From positions 7,181,509 to 7,245,508 of the forward strand of contig NC_037595.1 of NCBI RefSeq assembly GCF_003073045.1: a stretch of DNA of 64,000 nucleotides, read 5' to 3'. The notes beneath the pieces are model-generated. The model saw only the letters and a program-made list of their open reading frames with translations. It was not told where the DNA came from and did not search any database. This DNA comes from Pomacea canaliculata. Its lineage: Eukaryota > Mollusca > Gastropoda > Architaenioglossa > Ampullariidae. Both the position numbers and the translations under genes were made by a program. Shown here piece after piece: positions 35,691 to 48,300 of the stretch (position 1 is its first letter; each line of letters opens with the position of its first letter).

Positions 35691-36493
35691 CCAAAAGTTT
35701 GTGTGAGAGAGAGAGAGTGCATGCGTGTGTGTGTGTTACAGTGAAAACACACGCTGTTACCGGTAACATCCGGCAGCAGGAAATGGCCAGGTGTTAGTGC
35801 CTTGGCAACAGATTGGCGGTTGTTATGTCGAAATTGCATTGACAAGCCTTGACTGTAATGGTGATATTTATCTATCGTTTCCCAACTTTAAGAGTACTTT
35901 AAAGGAAAAGTGTCTCTGCTTTATATCAATGGAAAGTGTGTGTGTGCATAGCACAGCCACATACACGTTTGTTTGTACTTGGATGTGATTGCTTTTATTT
36001 TAAAATTAAAAACATTATTTACAGTACCGACAAACTCTTTCTGTCCTTTTGACAACAAAAAGGATGCTTGACATTTCGTACAGAGCAAAAGGTCACGGAA
36101 AGAGAGTTACGCTCTGTCTTTAGACACAATGCACCACTCACACTGCTCAGCCCCTTACAACCACCTGACCTTTTACCTCCATCAAACCCTATTGCAGGAC
36201 ATTGACAGGACGAGTGCTTGTCAACCCACTCCCTGCTTCAAAAGCTCTGCGGCTTTTTGTACTTTGCCCACGCACTTGCAACGGGCTGCCGCGCAGCACG
36301 TGTAAAACAAACAAAACACTGGAGAGGTCTAGACTTCTAGTGGTCGATGGAATCATCATAAAATCATCATTTAAACTGTCACAGCTCTCGCCGTGAGTCT
36401 TAGTGTCTAGGATACGAGCCGATAGCCCTCTCTAGAGAAGACGTACGAGGTGTGGGAGAGAGCGAGGGGGGTGTGTGTCAAACCACGGTTAGG
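35691..36493. other. Intergenic between hAT element and LINE
   Basis: No gene is supported. There is a GA/GT-rich simple repeat at about 35699-35740. Confidence 0.5.
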
Positions 36494-37335
36494 TCATAAA
36501 ACGTCTATCTGCTGATAGCAGGCGGTAATAGCTTGGGGTACAAATAGTTTATACAATAAGTCAGAACTGGATATTTTTGAATGCTTCGATTGCTTTGTCG
36601 TAGATGGGGTTGCGAACCTTGGGAAAACCTTTTCAGGCCATCTTATTCCCAGAATATGGTGTAGACATCTGTTGGTAAAGGTCTGGAGCTTGTTGTTGAT
36701 GGTCTTTGTCACTGTCCAGCTTCAGAACCAGACAGTAGGACTGCTTTCACATTGGTGTTGAAGATGCGGGCCTTACTGCTGAAGGATAATGCTCGGGAGT
36801 TCCAGATGGGGCGTAGGCTGTTGAAAGCATGCCTGGCCTTGTTGACAATGCTCCCAGATACGTGAAGTGGTCTGTTTCCAGGAGGGATTTGGAGTTCCTG
36901 CTTGTTGTTGATTCTCACTACTTCGGTCTTCTTTCTGTTGACACTTAAGCCAGTCTTCTGTGCTTCCTCTGTTAGCTTGCTCAGTTTGGTTTGCGCATGT
37001 TGTTGCCGAAGAGATAGGTAACTGATGTCATCTCAAAAGTCCAGTTCTTCTAGCTGTTTGGTGAAGGTCCAATGGATACCGATGTTGTAGTCTTGGGCTG
37101 TCTTGCGCATAGTCCAGTCTATGACCATCAGGAATATTGTTGGGGATAATATTTAATCTTGTCTTACGCCGGTCTTCATTACGAAAGGTTTAGTGAGTTT
37201 GCCGTTGTGAAAAACCTGGCTTCGTACAACACCTGAATAATGTTTATGAGCTTATGTGGAATGCCATTGTTGATCATCAGCCTCCAGATGACGACCCTGT
37301 CTACCCTGTCGAATGCCTTCTCAAAGTCCACATGA
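36494..37335 (-). mobile_element. LINE fragment, reverse transcriptase region
   Basis: The minus strand encodes the C-terminal half of a non-LTR reverse transcriptase. In order: HVDFEKAFDRVD (about 37335-37300), a TGVRQ-like area, DF-stop-DDIS where FADD would be (near 37035), KTGLSVNRKKTEVVRINNKQ (about 36960-36900), NKARHAFNSLRPIWNS, NTNVKAVLL and RCLHHILGIRWPEKV (about 36640). The element is truncated at both ends and has stops and frame changes, including a TGA in the catalytic box, so it is dead. The family looks like the RTE or CR1-like LINEs frequent in invertebrates; I cannot fix the clade. Confidence 0.85.
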
Positions 37336-37833
37336 GGTAAAATATTAATGATCTAAATATAGGACACGATTAGACACGATTGGCAGCACATTAGTTGCTG
37401 GTGAAACTAGTGAAGTAAGGAAGTTAGAGTGTAACGAGAGGAAATATATGCCAAACCTGAGCCAACAAATGGTCCTAGACATTAAGTGTTTTGCTTGTTT
37501 TTTTTTAACTTGTTTTTTTTTAAATTTCGTGCAGCATATCGCGACACCTTATTGAACTTTCTATGGATCGTGGGGTCAGTGTTCGTCGTGTTTGGCAAGT
37601 TCCGTGAAAAATGTTTGCTCCTCCTTTAACGACCCACTGCGAGAACGTTATCTTTAATCGACAAAATGTTAAAAACAAAAATACAGCCTCACACGTGCAC
37701 ACATTAACTGCTAACTACTCCCCACACCTCACGTGTGTCGGTGGATCACGTGGTTTTGACGTGTGTGGACATTGTGCAGGAGCACAGAAGCCGGAGGACG
37801 TCTTCGGAGAACGTTGGCAGACAAGGGCGAGAA
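37336..37833. promoter_or_regulatory. Upstream region of GT92 gene B, with conserved CACGTG
   Basis: A CACGTG E-box at 37747-37752 lies 87 bases before the gene B start. The same motif lies 96 bases before the gene C start (45281-45286), 98 before the relic first exon at 49425 (49327-49332) and 125 before gene D (55370-55375). The surrounding leader is also similar between copies, so conservation may be partly by descent. A promoter role is inferred. Confidence 0.45.
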
Positions 37834-40800
37834 ATGATTTCAAAATTCAGATGTTTGCTTTATTTTTCTGTCATCTCTACTTTGACTGTTGTGTCGCTAA
37901 TAGTAACCATGCCGTACATGACAAGTGTCATATTGAATATTAATCAGTTTAATTGGAAGAACGCCACGAATGCTTTACACTTACAAGCGGAAAGGTTCCT
38001 TTCGCGTGTTGGTGCAATGAATCCTGGCCAGACAATGTTGTCTTCGGAAAGAAATACAACAGAAGGAAATAATCAAGGAAGTGACAAAGAAGCTAGGAGA
38101 GCTACTGGTAAAAAATACCCGGATGTTACTTCTTCCTTCGCCCCCGGCAGATTGGGTAAGACTGAATGTATTATTTTAGCATTGATCATTTGTGTATTAT
38201 CTAACGTGTGCTAAACGATGTTTGTCATAAGATTACTCTATAACACTACTGAATACACGATATAATAAATCATGTTTATGTTTAAGAAAGTAGGAATAAA
38301 ATACAGAAACATCACAACACTCGCACACATAAAAATGTAGTGATATCAGCTACATGCACATGTTATTTCACACAATAGAAGCTGACATTACATTTTACAG
38401 AAATCAAATAGGTTACGAAGGAAATATTTCCTAAACTTCATGTCAAAACCTCAGTCGGATGATCTGAGTCTGAAATAAGTAAGTAAAAAAAAATTATATA
38501 AATTTTAGGGCTTGTAATACATCCTTTTATTTACTTTCTTTTACAGAGTACTGATGTACTGATTTTTTGAAAGATCCTAACATATTTTGTCCTTGCAGCA
38601 AAAACAATAGAAATTCTGCACAGCCTTAAATTACAAGCCTCACAGGATTATGAAGTATTGTAAACCTCGAACACCAGGAGCAGATGTCGAGGCACGCGAC
38701 AGAGTTCGTTATCGAGAGATCAAGCTAGCGTGCTTTCTCGAAATCACATTTGTGATAGTAGCATACTGCTGCTCGGAGACTGATGTACTAGATAACACCA
38801 GAAAATACACGTTAATGTAATTTATTGTTTATTTATTGTTTATGTAATTTATTGTAATTTATTTTAAGTTATTAAGTTAATGTAATGCATGCTAATGTTA
38901 ATTTATTCCGTGTAGTGGCTACTTCTAGCCTCTGCTTCTCCGACAAGCTTACAGAGTACTGCAGAGTCCGTCAGTAGGTGTAGATCATATGAAAAGCAGT
39001 TTAAATAAGAACCAACATACAGTCCAACCCAGACCAAGATAGACTAACAATTAGAAGACTAATCTTAGATGCCATACGTCTTATAAAACTCTTACAGTCA
39101 TCAGTTCTTCGTCCGTTGACTGTTACTGGAGGTTGGGAGGGAGCACATGACAGGTGGGGAGGCCTGCTGATTATACTTATTGTGGAAGAAAGGAGCAGGT
39201 GGGTCACAAGACGACCAGTCCACGTCTTCAAGTTCAGTAATCCACCTTCTCCTCTGGCCATCGAGCGTCCACCGCACTCCGAGGTTTCAACAAGGTGTCG
39301 TGTCGGGTCACATGGCCAGATCAGATCAGTTTAAATTTCTTGACTGTTGCCATGAGGGTTCGTGATTTCCTGAGATAACAGGGCTGCAATCTTACAACTG
39401 GCACACATTGTCTGAATCTGACAACTGGCACACGTTTGGGTTAGATATCACGACAGATTGAAGATGATATTTTGATCACTCGACGAGAACACCTACTCAA
39501 CTTTGTAGGCGTACGGTTACAAATATCTATCAACCGGAATTTCATTTTTTAAAGAGACGTCGATACCTTTGAAACTGAGTCAACCCAATAGTTTGTTTGC
39601 AGATACACTGGAAAACAAGCATCTTCAGGTTGCCAGCAAGTCACTACTGATGTACGCGGCATACTATGATGACGTCAGGAAGCCAGCCAGGATCACCATT
39701 GTCGGAATTCGAGGCCAAAATTTCTCCTCTCCGTCTGTAAACTGCAGCTTTTCTAACACAAAAGACCACCAACAGGGGCACACAACTCATTTCAGCAGCA
39801 CCTCTGGACGAGTAGAGGATCTTCCCGACCACCATTCTTATTGGTAAATGTTTGCTTTCTCTAGGGTCAGCGCTGTGAACCGGATTCATTTGCTGCTCAA
39901 AGGTTAGAACAAGGTCCACTTCTTTATTTCTAGGAGTAATTGTTTGATACTGTCACCAGAGATGATATAAAGTGTTTGCAGTCATTTACTTTTATTAGAG
40001 ATTTGGTTTTATTGTCGCGGGCAACAGAGACTGCTATTGACCTACCACCTACCCAAGCTGCACAAACCAAAACTCACCCCTCATTAACCTTTACCCTAAC
40101 GCATTGTTTGTAACTAAGTACTGCTATTACAAAAGGTTAAAAATAAATTACGAAAACTATCCAACCAGTCTTCCTAAACATCTAGAAACGCAAGTAAGGA
40201 AGAAACGAACGAGGAAACAAACAAGTGGTCAACATAACGAACGAGCTTCAAAACAAACAAGCACGCAAAAAGAAAGAAAGAACAAACTAATCATCTTGTT
40301 CTCAGAGTAGTGAGCAGAAGGCAGAGATACAATCTATACATTTTTAACTGTTGACATGTATAATGGGCACCGACTTTCATGGCGTCAAGCTGTCGTACAC
40401 TAACAGGGCAAAACAGTGGGAGAGAGTGGCAGATTAGGATGGCAAATATGGTGCAAAAAACACAAAAAAGACATCAAACTAAAGTCTGTCAAAATATTAG
40501 TAAATGAAATGGACTCACAAATATTTAATTTCAGACTAAGTAGTTAAAAAGAAGGAATAATCTATAATAATAGGAAAAAGAGATATTAAATCCTGTAAAT
40601 AAAAAAATCAGAAAATAATAAAAGAAAGGAAAAAACATCGCAAATTAGAAATAATACAAATAAATAATAAAAAAATCATTTACAGTAAATCAAAGGATTT
40701 AACGAATCTAATTAATAAATGCATTCAGGTGAAATCATATTAAATAAAAAAACAACAAATATTTAGTGATTAAAAAACAAAGATGTTAGCTCTTGTCCTT

Positions 40801-41869
40801 AATTTTACTTTTGCAAGTTTTTTCCCCTGAAAACGGGATTTTAAGTCAAATTTTAAAATAATGTGCGTGTGTGCGTGTGTGTGTGTGTGTGTTTTATTTC
40901 TGCATTCTGTCTGTGTTATTCAGGTACAGACCTGTCTACATTTTCTGTTCGCTCCCAGAAGGAAAGTTGCGACCCGATCACGTGTCTGTCGTCTGCCACA
41001 ACGACTCTGTGCCCAACCTCCTACAGATCACTTATCCCTACAAGGGACCTCACCGCTATCAGTTCTCCATGTGTGTGTCCCCTGTCTACGGCGGCTACAA
41101 CATCTGGCGACAGTCGCTGGAGTCGATGGAGATGGCCCGGATGTTAGGAGTGGATCACGTTAACGTCTACGTCGAGAAAGCGGGACCCAACCTGACCCGG
41201 GTTCTGCAGCACTACGTCGATCAGGGTTTCATGAGTGTTCTCCCTTGGAACGGCATCCCTTCTAATGTCCACGCCCACGCGCAGGTAGGCTGCATGCACG
41301 ATTGTCTTCTGCGCATGCGCTACGTGACCAAGTACGTCGTGTTCATCGACCTCGACGAGCTCATCATACTTCGCACCAACAACACGCTGAGAGAGATGGT
41401 GGAGCACGTGCTGAAACAGACAAAGGATGCCGACAAGGTGGGAGCTATCATGGTGAGGAACTCCTTTTTCCACCACGCTCCTCAGGAGAAGATCAACATC
41501 ACCGACACTTACCTGCAGGCCAACCTTACCGGAGGGCTGTTCACCAAAGCTCGGCTCTACGACCTTAAAAGTGTTTTAATGCAGTTTCGTGGGAAGCCGT
41601 GGGAACCGCCGCAACGCTGTCGAACCATCGCCGATCCACTGAGGGTGGACACGATGGCTGTTCATCATCCAGAGACGATGTTCGGTGACTTCAAGGTGGT
41701 CGTGGTGGACCCCAAGATTGGCCTGTTGCACCATTATCGTTATGGCTGGCACAATGAGGACACAGTAAGGGACACAACTGCTCACAGGTTAACTCCCATT
41801 CTTGTCAAAAGACTGGAGGCTGTTTATAAGCAGCTGGGCTTGAAACCTGCTGATGACCATAGGAGATAA
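37834..41869 (+). CDS. GT92 glycosyltransferase, gene B (intact)
   Basis: Likely a Golgi type II glycosyltransferase of family GT92; the acceptor is unknown. Exons 37834-38155, 39603-39843 and 40924-41869 join in phases 1 and 2, as in gene A, to 502 residues. Exon 1 gives MISKFRC and a hydrophobic anchor (about residues 9-32), then a polar stem ending SFAPGRLG. Exon 2 carries LMYAAYYDDVRKPARITIVG and ends DLPDHH. Exon 3 is catalytic: GYNIWRQSLESMEMARMLGV, CMHDCLLRMRYV, DLDE at residues 330-333, FFHHAP, DTMAVHHPETMFGDFK and IGLLHHYRYGW. Several N-glycosylation sequons are visible (NAT, NTT, NLT, NNT, NIT). The ATG of MISKFRC is the first in frame and is shared with C and D. AATAAA follows 190 bases after the stop. 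This is the reference copy for the tandem array. Confidence 0.95.
39001..39345 (-). repeat. Possible LINE 3'-end fragment in intron 1 of gene B
   Basis: The minus strand gives GHVTRHDTLLK followed, after a frame change, by WTLDGQRRRW. This resembles the C-terminal tail of RTE/CR1-like LINE proteins (GH..RH.TL.K..L.G...G.R.R). It is short and broken, so the call is tentative. Confidence 0.35.
40861..40892. repeat. (GT)n microsatellite before exon 3 of gene B
   Basis: A GTGTGCGTGTGTGTGTGTGT run lies in the branch/polypyrimidine zone just before the acceptor at 40922-40923. The C and D copies have T-rich runs there instead. Confidence 0.85.
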
Positions 41870-42060
41870 CAAAGGGAAATGAATTTTCGGTGATTAGTAC
41901 TGACGTTTTACCATGCCTGTTTATGATGCTATAGCTTTTTATCCCAAATTAATATAACTATTTGGTTTTTAGGAATGTGGTGAAAATATATATATATATA
42001 TATTCATATATTCTCAATATTATTTAAGAGGTCCAGCACACAACGATGTCTGTGAAAGTA

Positions 42061-42066
42061 AATAAA
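42061..42066 (+). terminator. Poly(A) signal of gene B
   Basis: AATAAA lies 190 bases after the stop codon of gene B and is followed by a GT/T-rich stretch. The matching site in C is ATTAAA (52235-52240), and in D it is not recognisable. Confidence 0.65.
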
Positions 42067-43028
42067 GTTGAAAAGATCAAGTTAGCAAATGTTTGTTTGT
42101 CCATCTCTGTTTTAACAGACATTAAAATAAACGAGTGTTTTCTTTCTTCTGTTTTTCGTTGTTGTGACGAATTGTTTGCTTATTGATGTCATGGAATATT
42201 CATCTCGATAAAAATATTCTTTAGAACTTCCATTCTACAATCACACCTGTAAAGTCATGTGTGTAAGTGTTTGTGTCCGAAATCAGTGAAAGCGTCCAGT
42301 AGTAGATGTTCCATCCTGCTGAGTGTTTGGTGGCTGAACATTTGTAGTCTGTGAGATTGAGACTGACTAAACTAAGAAGTGTTTCCACTCACAAAGTCAG
42401 ACACACTCACTGACACGCGCGCTTTCAGTGGACACAGTGTTGATCACTAATTATCTCAGTAATTACTAAGCACTAGTGTGACATTGCTTCAAACAGTTGT
42501 CAAGAAGCCGAGGGACAATGCTGACATCTTAGAGAAGCAGGTGGGTGATGGGTGTCACACAATAACGGATGTCAGACGGTAGATGAAGTGCACGAGGCAG
42601 GGGAGATAACACCTCGAGCTCTATGGACCTGGCAGGGGCAGTAACCTACAGCTCGGGCACAGGTGGACGGGACAGGATGGCTGTAGGAAGCAACTAGAAG
42701 AAGGTGGGACCTTGGGAAGTAGGTCCGGAAACCCACAGCAACTGTTTCTTCTTTTCTTGTTCTCCAGCAAACCTGTCATCTTGTGAGACTACTTTGTATT
42801 TCTACCTCAGTAATGAACTTCCTCTATAAAACATTAGCAACTCCACTGTTTTCATCTTCCGGTTGTCCACCTTGATGACCTTTGCATGTTGATCTTTAAA
42901 TAAGCACAGCATGCACATTCTAGTAAACTGAGGCTAGTGTGATAATTACATGTCTCCTCCTGGTTAGAAATATGTACAAGACTAAATCTTTGCTCATAAG
43001 CGATTGCACAAATTAACGACTAGCTCAC

Positions 43029-43050
43029 ATCGTCGTCGTCGTCGTCGTCG
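43029..43050. repeat. (CGT)n run, duplicated at about 53202
   Basis: A CGTCGTCGTCGTCGTCG run followed by AGGTAAGCG, which looks like a splice donor. The whole block is kept in the second duplicon. I see no exon frame to go with it. Confidence 0.6.
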
Positions 43051-45376
43051 AGGTAAGCGCCTAGCGTTCTGCTCAGCGAGGAAAAGAACACTATTTACCT
43101 TCAAAAGAATGTGTGTCTTCATCACCTGACGAGCCTGTGTAAGATGGGCGATAAGCGATGTGACGATAAGCAGATGGTGTGTATCGCTGTGCACAATCAC
43201 TCTACGCTCCTTTTATTTTCTTTCAGAACAGTTCATCGCGGGAGTAAACATGGAAGTCGAGGTGGTACTTTCTTTTTTAAATGAGAAACAAACAAACAGT
43301 TAAAAAAGCTGTTGATCTGTGACTTTTGATAAGTTTTGTTTTCATTAATAACTTTTGTTTTAGTGTGTGTGTACTTGCGTGGGTGCTTGTGTGTGTGTGT
43401 GCTATGTGCACGCTCCTCAAGTTCATGCATAATCCCCAGAGGACATTAACCAAATAGTATCTGTGTCACTACGCCACTGATAACAACTGTAAAACAAATA
43501 TACATCAAAAACGAAAACAAAAATAATCCAGCTGACTGATTAGAACTTGTTCCACCCAGTGACATCCTGTTCCAACCTTCGTATTGACAAGCAAACTATT
43601 CTAAACACTCCGCTGCCTTACGGCTTTATTTGCAACCTCAGGAGTAAACCTCGAGAGAAAGAATCAGAGTCGGAACCAGGAGGCAGTTCGTTGACACCTG
43701 CAACCAGCTTCCAGCAGCTTCTACACCGTCTGAGCCTCCACGTGACGACTGTCGGTCCTTTGGTGACTAGCAACGTGGAGAGGGAGGGAGGTTGCTACAT
43801 GTCAACAGCTTGTCTGCCCATGTTAGATTGTATCATCCCATGTCACAAACCGCAATACCCGAAGTAGACACTCCTACCTTATCCATACCCACGGGGTGCA
43901 TCGGTTCCGGTTGCATAAGTTATTGCGTGACTGGAGTAAGGTTCGCCCCCACGAGTCAAATGCAACTGTGGGAGGGTTTCTCATATTCCACTACACAGCT
44001 ATTGTCCGTGTTAAGTGCTCAGCCCAGGGTCAGCAAGGTGCCCTGGGTGCATGTTGATTAGATAACCACAACGGCAGGCTGACATGAGAACAGGTATCAA
44101 CCCAATATGACAAGGTCTAAAACTGGGTCAAAAATATTCTTACAATGTTTCCTGACATTCATAAACTTGCCGGTTAACCCACATAAAACTAGGATAGTTG
44201 AATTTTCTAAAGACAAAATAAGGAAGAAACTAGTGTTTATAATTAATACAATAGTAAAGAGTTTGAGTGAAATATGATTTTTTCTCTCTTGGCCTGAATT
44301 TCATACAGCACAAACAGATTTTTATGACAGACCCGAAACAGGTTTTAGCTGGGTTACCCATCAAGTCCTGCCTGTCACAGTAAAGAATATATGCACACAA
44401 CCATAGACCAGAAGACTACTTCATGTTCCTATCATCATTTCCAACGACCTGCTGGGACAACAGTCAGGAGTCTCTAGAAAAGCAAAGCAAAAGATTTCCT
44501 TTCTACCTTTTTTTTTTCGTTTTAAAAGTTTCGCTTCTGGACATGAATCAGCTTTAGTCGGCGATTATTGGTTTATCATCATCTGGTGGAGCAGGACCAC
44601 CCTAACCAGAAAGTCTGGCTTTGTTGGGGGAGCTTTGTGTTGCACCCAGCCAATGCTGTATTCACTGCATGGGCTGTGAAGCCGGGTGCAAACATATCCA
44701 GGTCAGAACCGAGAAACAGTTTCTGTTCTACGGAAGACTTCTTTTAACTCAACCTGACAAAAGTCAGATTTGAACCTTGAATGCGTCTCCTTTACTTTAC
44801 ATGCAGTGTGCATGCCTGTGCGTGTGCGTGCGTGCTTGGATACGTTTATGCATGATTGTAGTGGCGGCCATAAAATGTGCGGCCATAAAATGTGCGAGTA
44901 GTGTGGGATTGTTGGAGAAAGTGGAGGAATAAATCTGTTTCAGCTGTGTAAACTGAGGGAAGGCAACCCCTGACCTGAAGTATTTACCGCGTGTCCGTGA
45001 TATGGATCATGTTATTTTATATTGGTATTTTCTCCTTCCGCATGTTGCAGCACCCTATTGACCAGTCATTTGACCCCGTAATTAATATTTCTACTAATTT
45101 TTACTTCGTATCTTCATTGGTCTTCCAGAAAACTTATTTTTCGTTTAACGAACGACTGAAATGCAATTATCTGTACTCGATAAAAATAAACAAAAGATTA
45201 AAAAAAAAAAAACCCACGTTCCAAAATAGCTACAACCTCCACGGCAACCACTGAACACACACAGTACTTTGTCAACAGATCACGTGACTTACTTGCTGGA
45301 CGCCGGCTTTGCTGCTACACGCAAGCAGGAGGACGTCATACGAGACCCGACTGTTTTATCGGACAGCAGCGAGAAC

Positions 45377-48300
45377 ATGATTTCAAAATTTAGATGTTTT
45401 CTCATTCTTACTTTCGTCTCTACCCTGATTTTACTTTTGTTTTCCTTCATCATGTCATACGGCGGGGTTCGACTGCATGATCAGCTTTACTGGAAGGACT
45501 CAAAGAATGGGTTACACTTAGACGCAGTGTCGCTCTCTCGTGTCGACCAGACGACCTCTCACCTAAGGTTTCCATCTGAAGAAAAAACAACAGTGAAAAG
45601 AAATTATCAAGCACCGACCGTTGTTACTGGAATAAATTACATGGACGGTGTTTCTTCCTTCGCTCCAGACAGATTGGGTAAGATTGCATGTACTACTTCA
45701 CTGATCATTTGTGTGCCACCTGGTGTGAGTAACAAGTTACCATTAACTTTTAAAGAGGTGAAGAATTTTATTTTAGTAGTCATACAAGCAGGTACTCTAT
45801 GCCAACGATAGGCTGGTCGTCGTAGCATCTCAGATGGTGCCGTTGGTGGAGGAGACTGAATTTATTTTCAAGAAAATCTGAGCAGCTCCACGTGGACCGA
45901 GTGAAAGATCGATTTCTGGAAAGTTTTGAACAGAAATCAAGTTTATTCATATGGACAAACACAAACCAGGCATGCTCGTTGCTTAATTGTTTTTAAATAT
46001 AAGGCTGGAATTTGCACTGAAAAAAACAAAAGAAACTTTTCTGCAGCGTCCGCAAGTAAATAAATAAAAATATTTGAGCTAAAACATCTGTAAATATATG
46101 TCCACAAATTTTATGTTTTTGCAAAGGCACTGGGTGTTAGGAGGTTTTAGGTGTGTAACGACCATGTCTTTGTGTGAAAAAAACTGTCAAATTAGAGTTA
46201 CTTGCAAAAACAATGCTAATAAAGACTTGAAGGTTTCTTTTTTGTTTAGTTTTTTTTTTTTAAATTATAGAAGTTCCCCATTTGAAAGCGTTGGCGCGCG
46301 TGTTTGGGTCTTGCCAGCACACGATCGTCAGAACAAAGGCGCGAGACGCCTGTGAAGTTTACTGTCCCAAAGAAGAGAGGTCCTGAGCTCCGTGTCCTCC
46401 GCCTGACTTCAAGACCTCACATAATTCTTGTAACAAGCTCGGTGCCCTCTTGGTTCACCCCGCAGTCTGCAACATTTTTTGTTTACATTAACATACTAGG
46501 ACCGCATACTGCTCTGCTCATTGACCCAATGCTTTTAAATTTCCAGTGTTGTCCATAGGAATGGGAATCCCATGGGAATCCCATGGGAAACGTCCCATGG
46601 GACGGGATGGGATGGGACAGCACACATTTGTATTTCCCATGGTAGTCGATACTTGATATTGCAAAATAAATTTACTGTTATTTCATTCATCAAGGATTTA
46701 AATCTTTCCTCTGAATCATCTATTGTATGTGAAGTAGCAGGAATTATAGAACAACAGCCGAAAAGTGGTTTTCAGTGTTGTCCATAGGATTGTTAATACC
46801 ATGGGAATCCCATGGGAAACATCCCGTGGGATGGGACGGGATGGGACAGGCATAAATTGCCATGGGACGGGATGGGACGGGATAGAAAAATATGTCCCAT
46901 GAACAACCCTGTAAATTTCTCGTGGACAATTGTTAGCTGTCCGTCTGACGACCCACTCAAAGTACGTTTTCTGTAACCGACAAAAAATCTGGGACATTAA
47001 ACTCCATGTTGCTCCCACCGCCACCGTGGACAGTCAGCAGAAGGGAGCGAACATGAAGTCGTCTTCTGAGATCATCAGCGATAATAGCGAGAAACGAAAC
47101 TACAGACTTCTGGTTAGTTTTTACTATTTTTGTTTCAGTTTTGTGTCAATCATAACCGGATTTGTTGTTTGGCTTGAGGAGTTTCTTTCTTTTTTCTTTT
47201 TTTTTTTTTTAATTATTTGACTGATTCTACGAATGGCTCACATTCAGAGGCAATGTCACTCTCGCGAACTGTGGCGACGACCTTTGACCAAAGGTTGCCG
47301 GTTGAATAAGAGACAAACTACAATAGAATAAAATTACTAAACTGACAACGAAAATACCTGAGCACAGACTGTTACTATTTATTTTTTCTTTTCCCCTTCT
47401 ATGAAAGTTTGGACTTTTCAGGGATATTAAAAAGTTGTTTTATCTGGCGATAATCAATCATCGTCTGGGAGAGGAAGGTCCGGCTTTGTCCAGATAGAGA
47501 GAGAGAGGGAAGGATCGTGATTGATGTTACACCCAGCCAATGGTTTATATCCCCACGTGCGCTCTGAAGTCAGGTGCAGACATATCAGGACCAGAACATT
47601 CCACATGAGAAACAGTTTCTGCTCAACGGCAGAACCCACTACAAACATCACTTCAATTTGAATGTTGACTACTTCATAGTCTCTGTGTGGGGTGGGCAGT
47701 ACGTTGATGCATGTAGTAGTGGCGGGTGAAATATGTGGGCAGTATATTGTACATGCCAGTGTGTACGAGTATGTATATAAAATATTTATAAAAACAATGT
47801 GTGCGCGCATGTATGTATATAGTTTTGCATAAAGTGGTCATTAAAATATTTTATTTTTGATTTAAAAAATGCGGTGGCCTTTGTTAAAATGTCAGCCTCT
47901 CAATGCCATGTGGCAAACTAAATCTTGTTTATCTCAGTGATTTCACACTTCCTCTCACACGTTCATAACCTTCACAAACTTTAGCCTTGATGTTTTAAAA
48001 ACACGATAAGCGTCGTGTCAAGTGTTCGGGTCCAGAGTAAACATCAAACATTGAAGATAACGGAATGTGTACTAGTCAAAAAAAGGCAGAGAAGTGATAA
48101 AACTAGACAAGTCAGACAACAGAACAATGATAAGCAAAAAGCTGCAAAAAATATTGAAGTATAAGAAGTTTTAAGGAAGGAGAAGTATTTATAACTAATA
48201 TTAAATCAGGGCTTCTGCTTACGCCAAAAATTGCGTAATGTACGCATTAAAAGTTCGGAGGCCCCCTTCAATTTTCGTCAATGGGGTCCCAAGGGGACCC

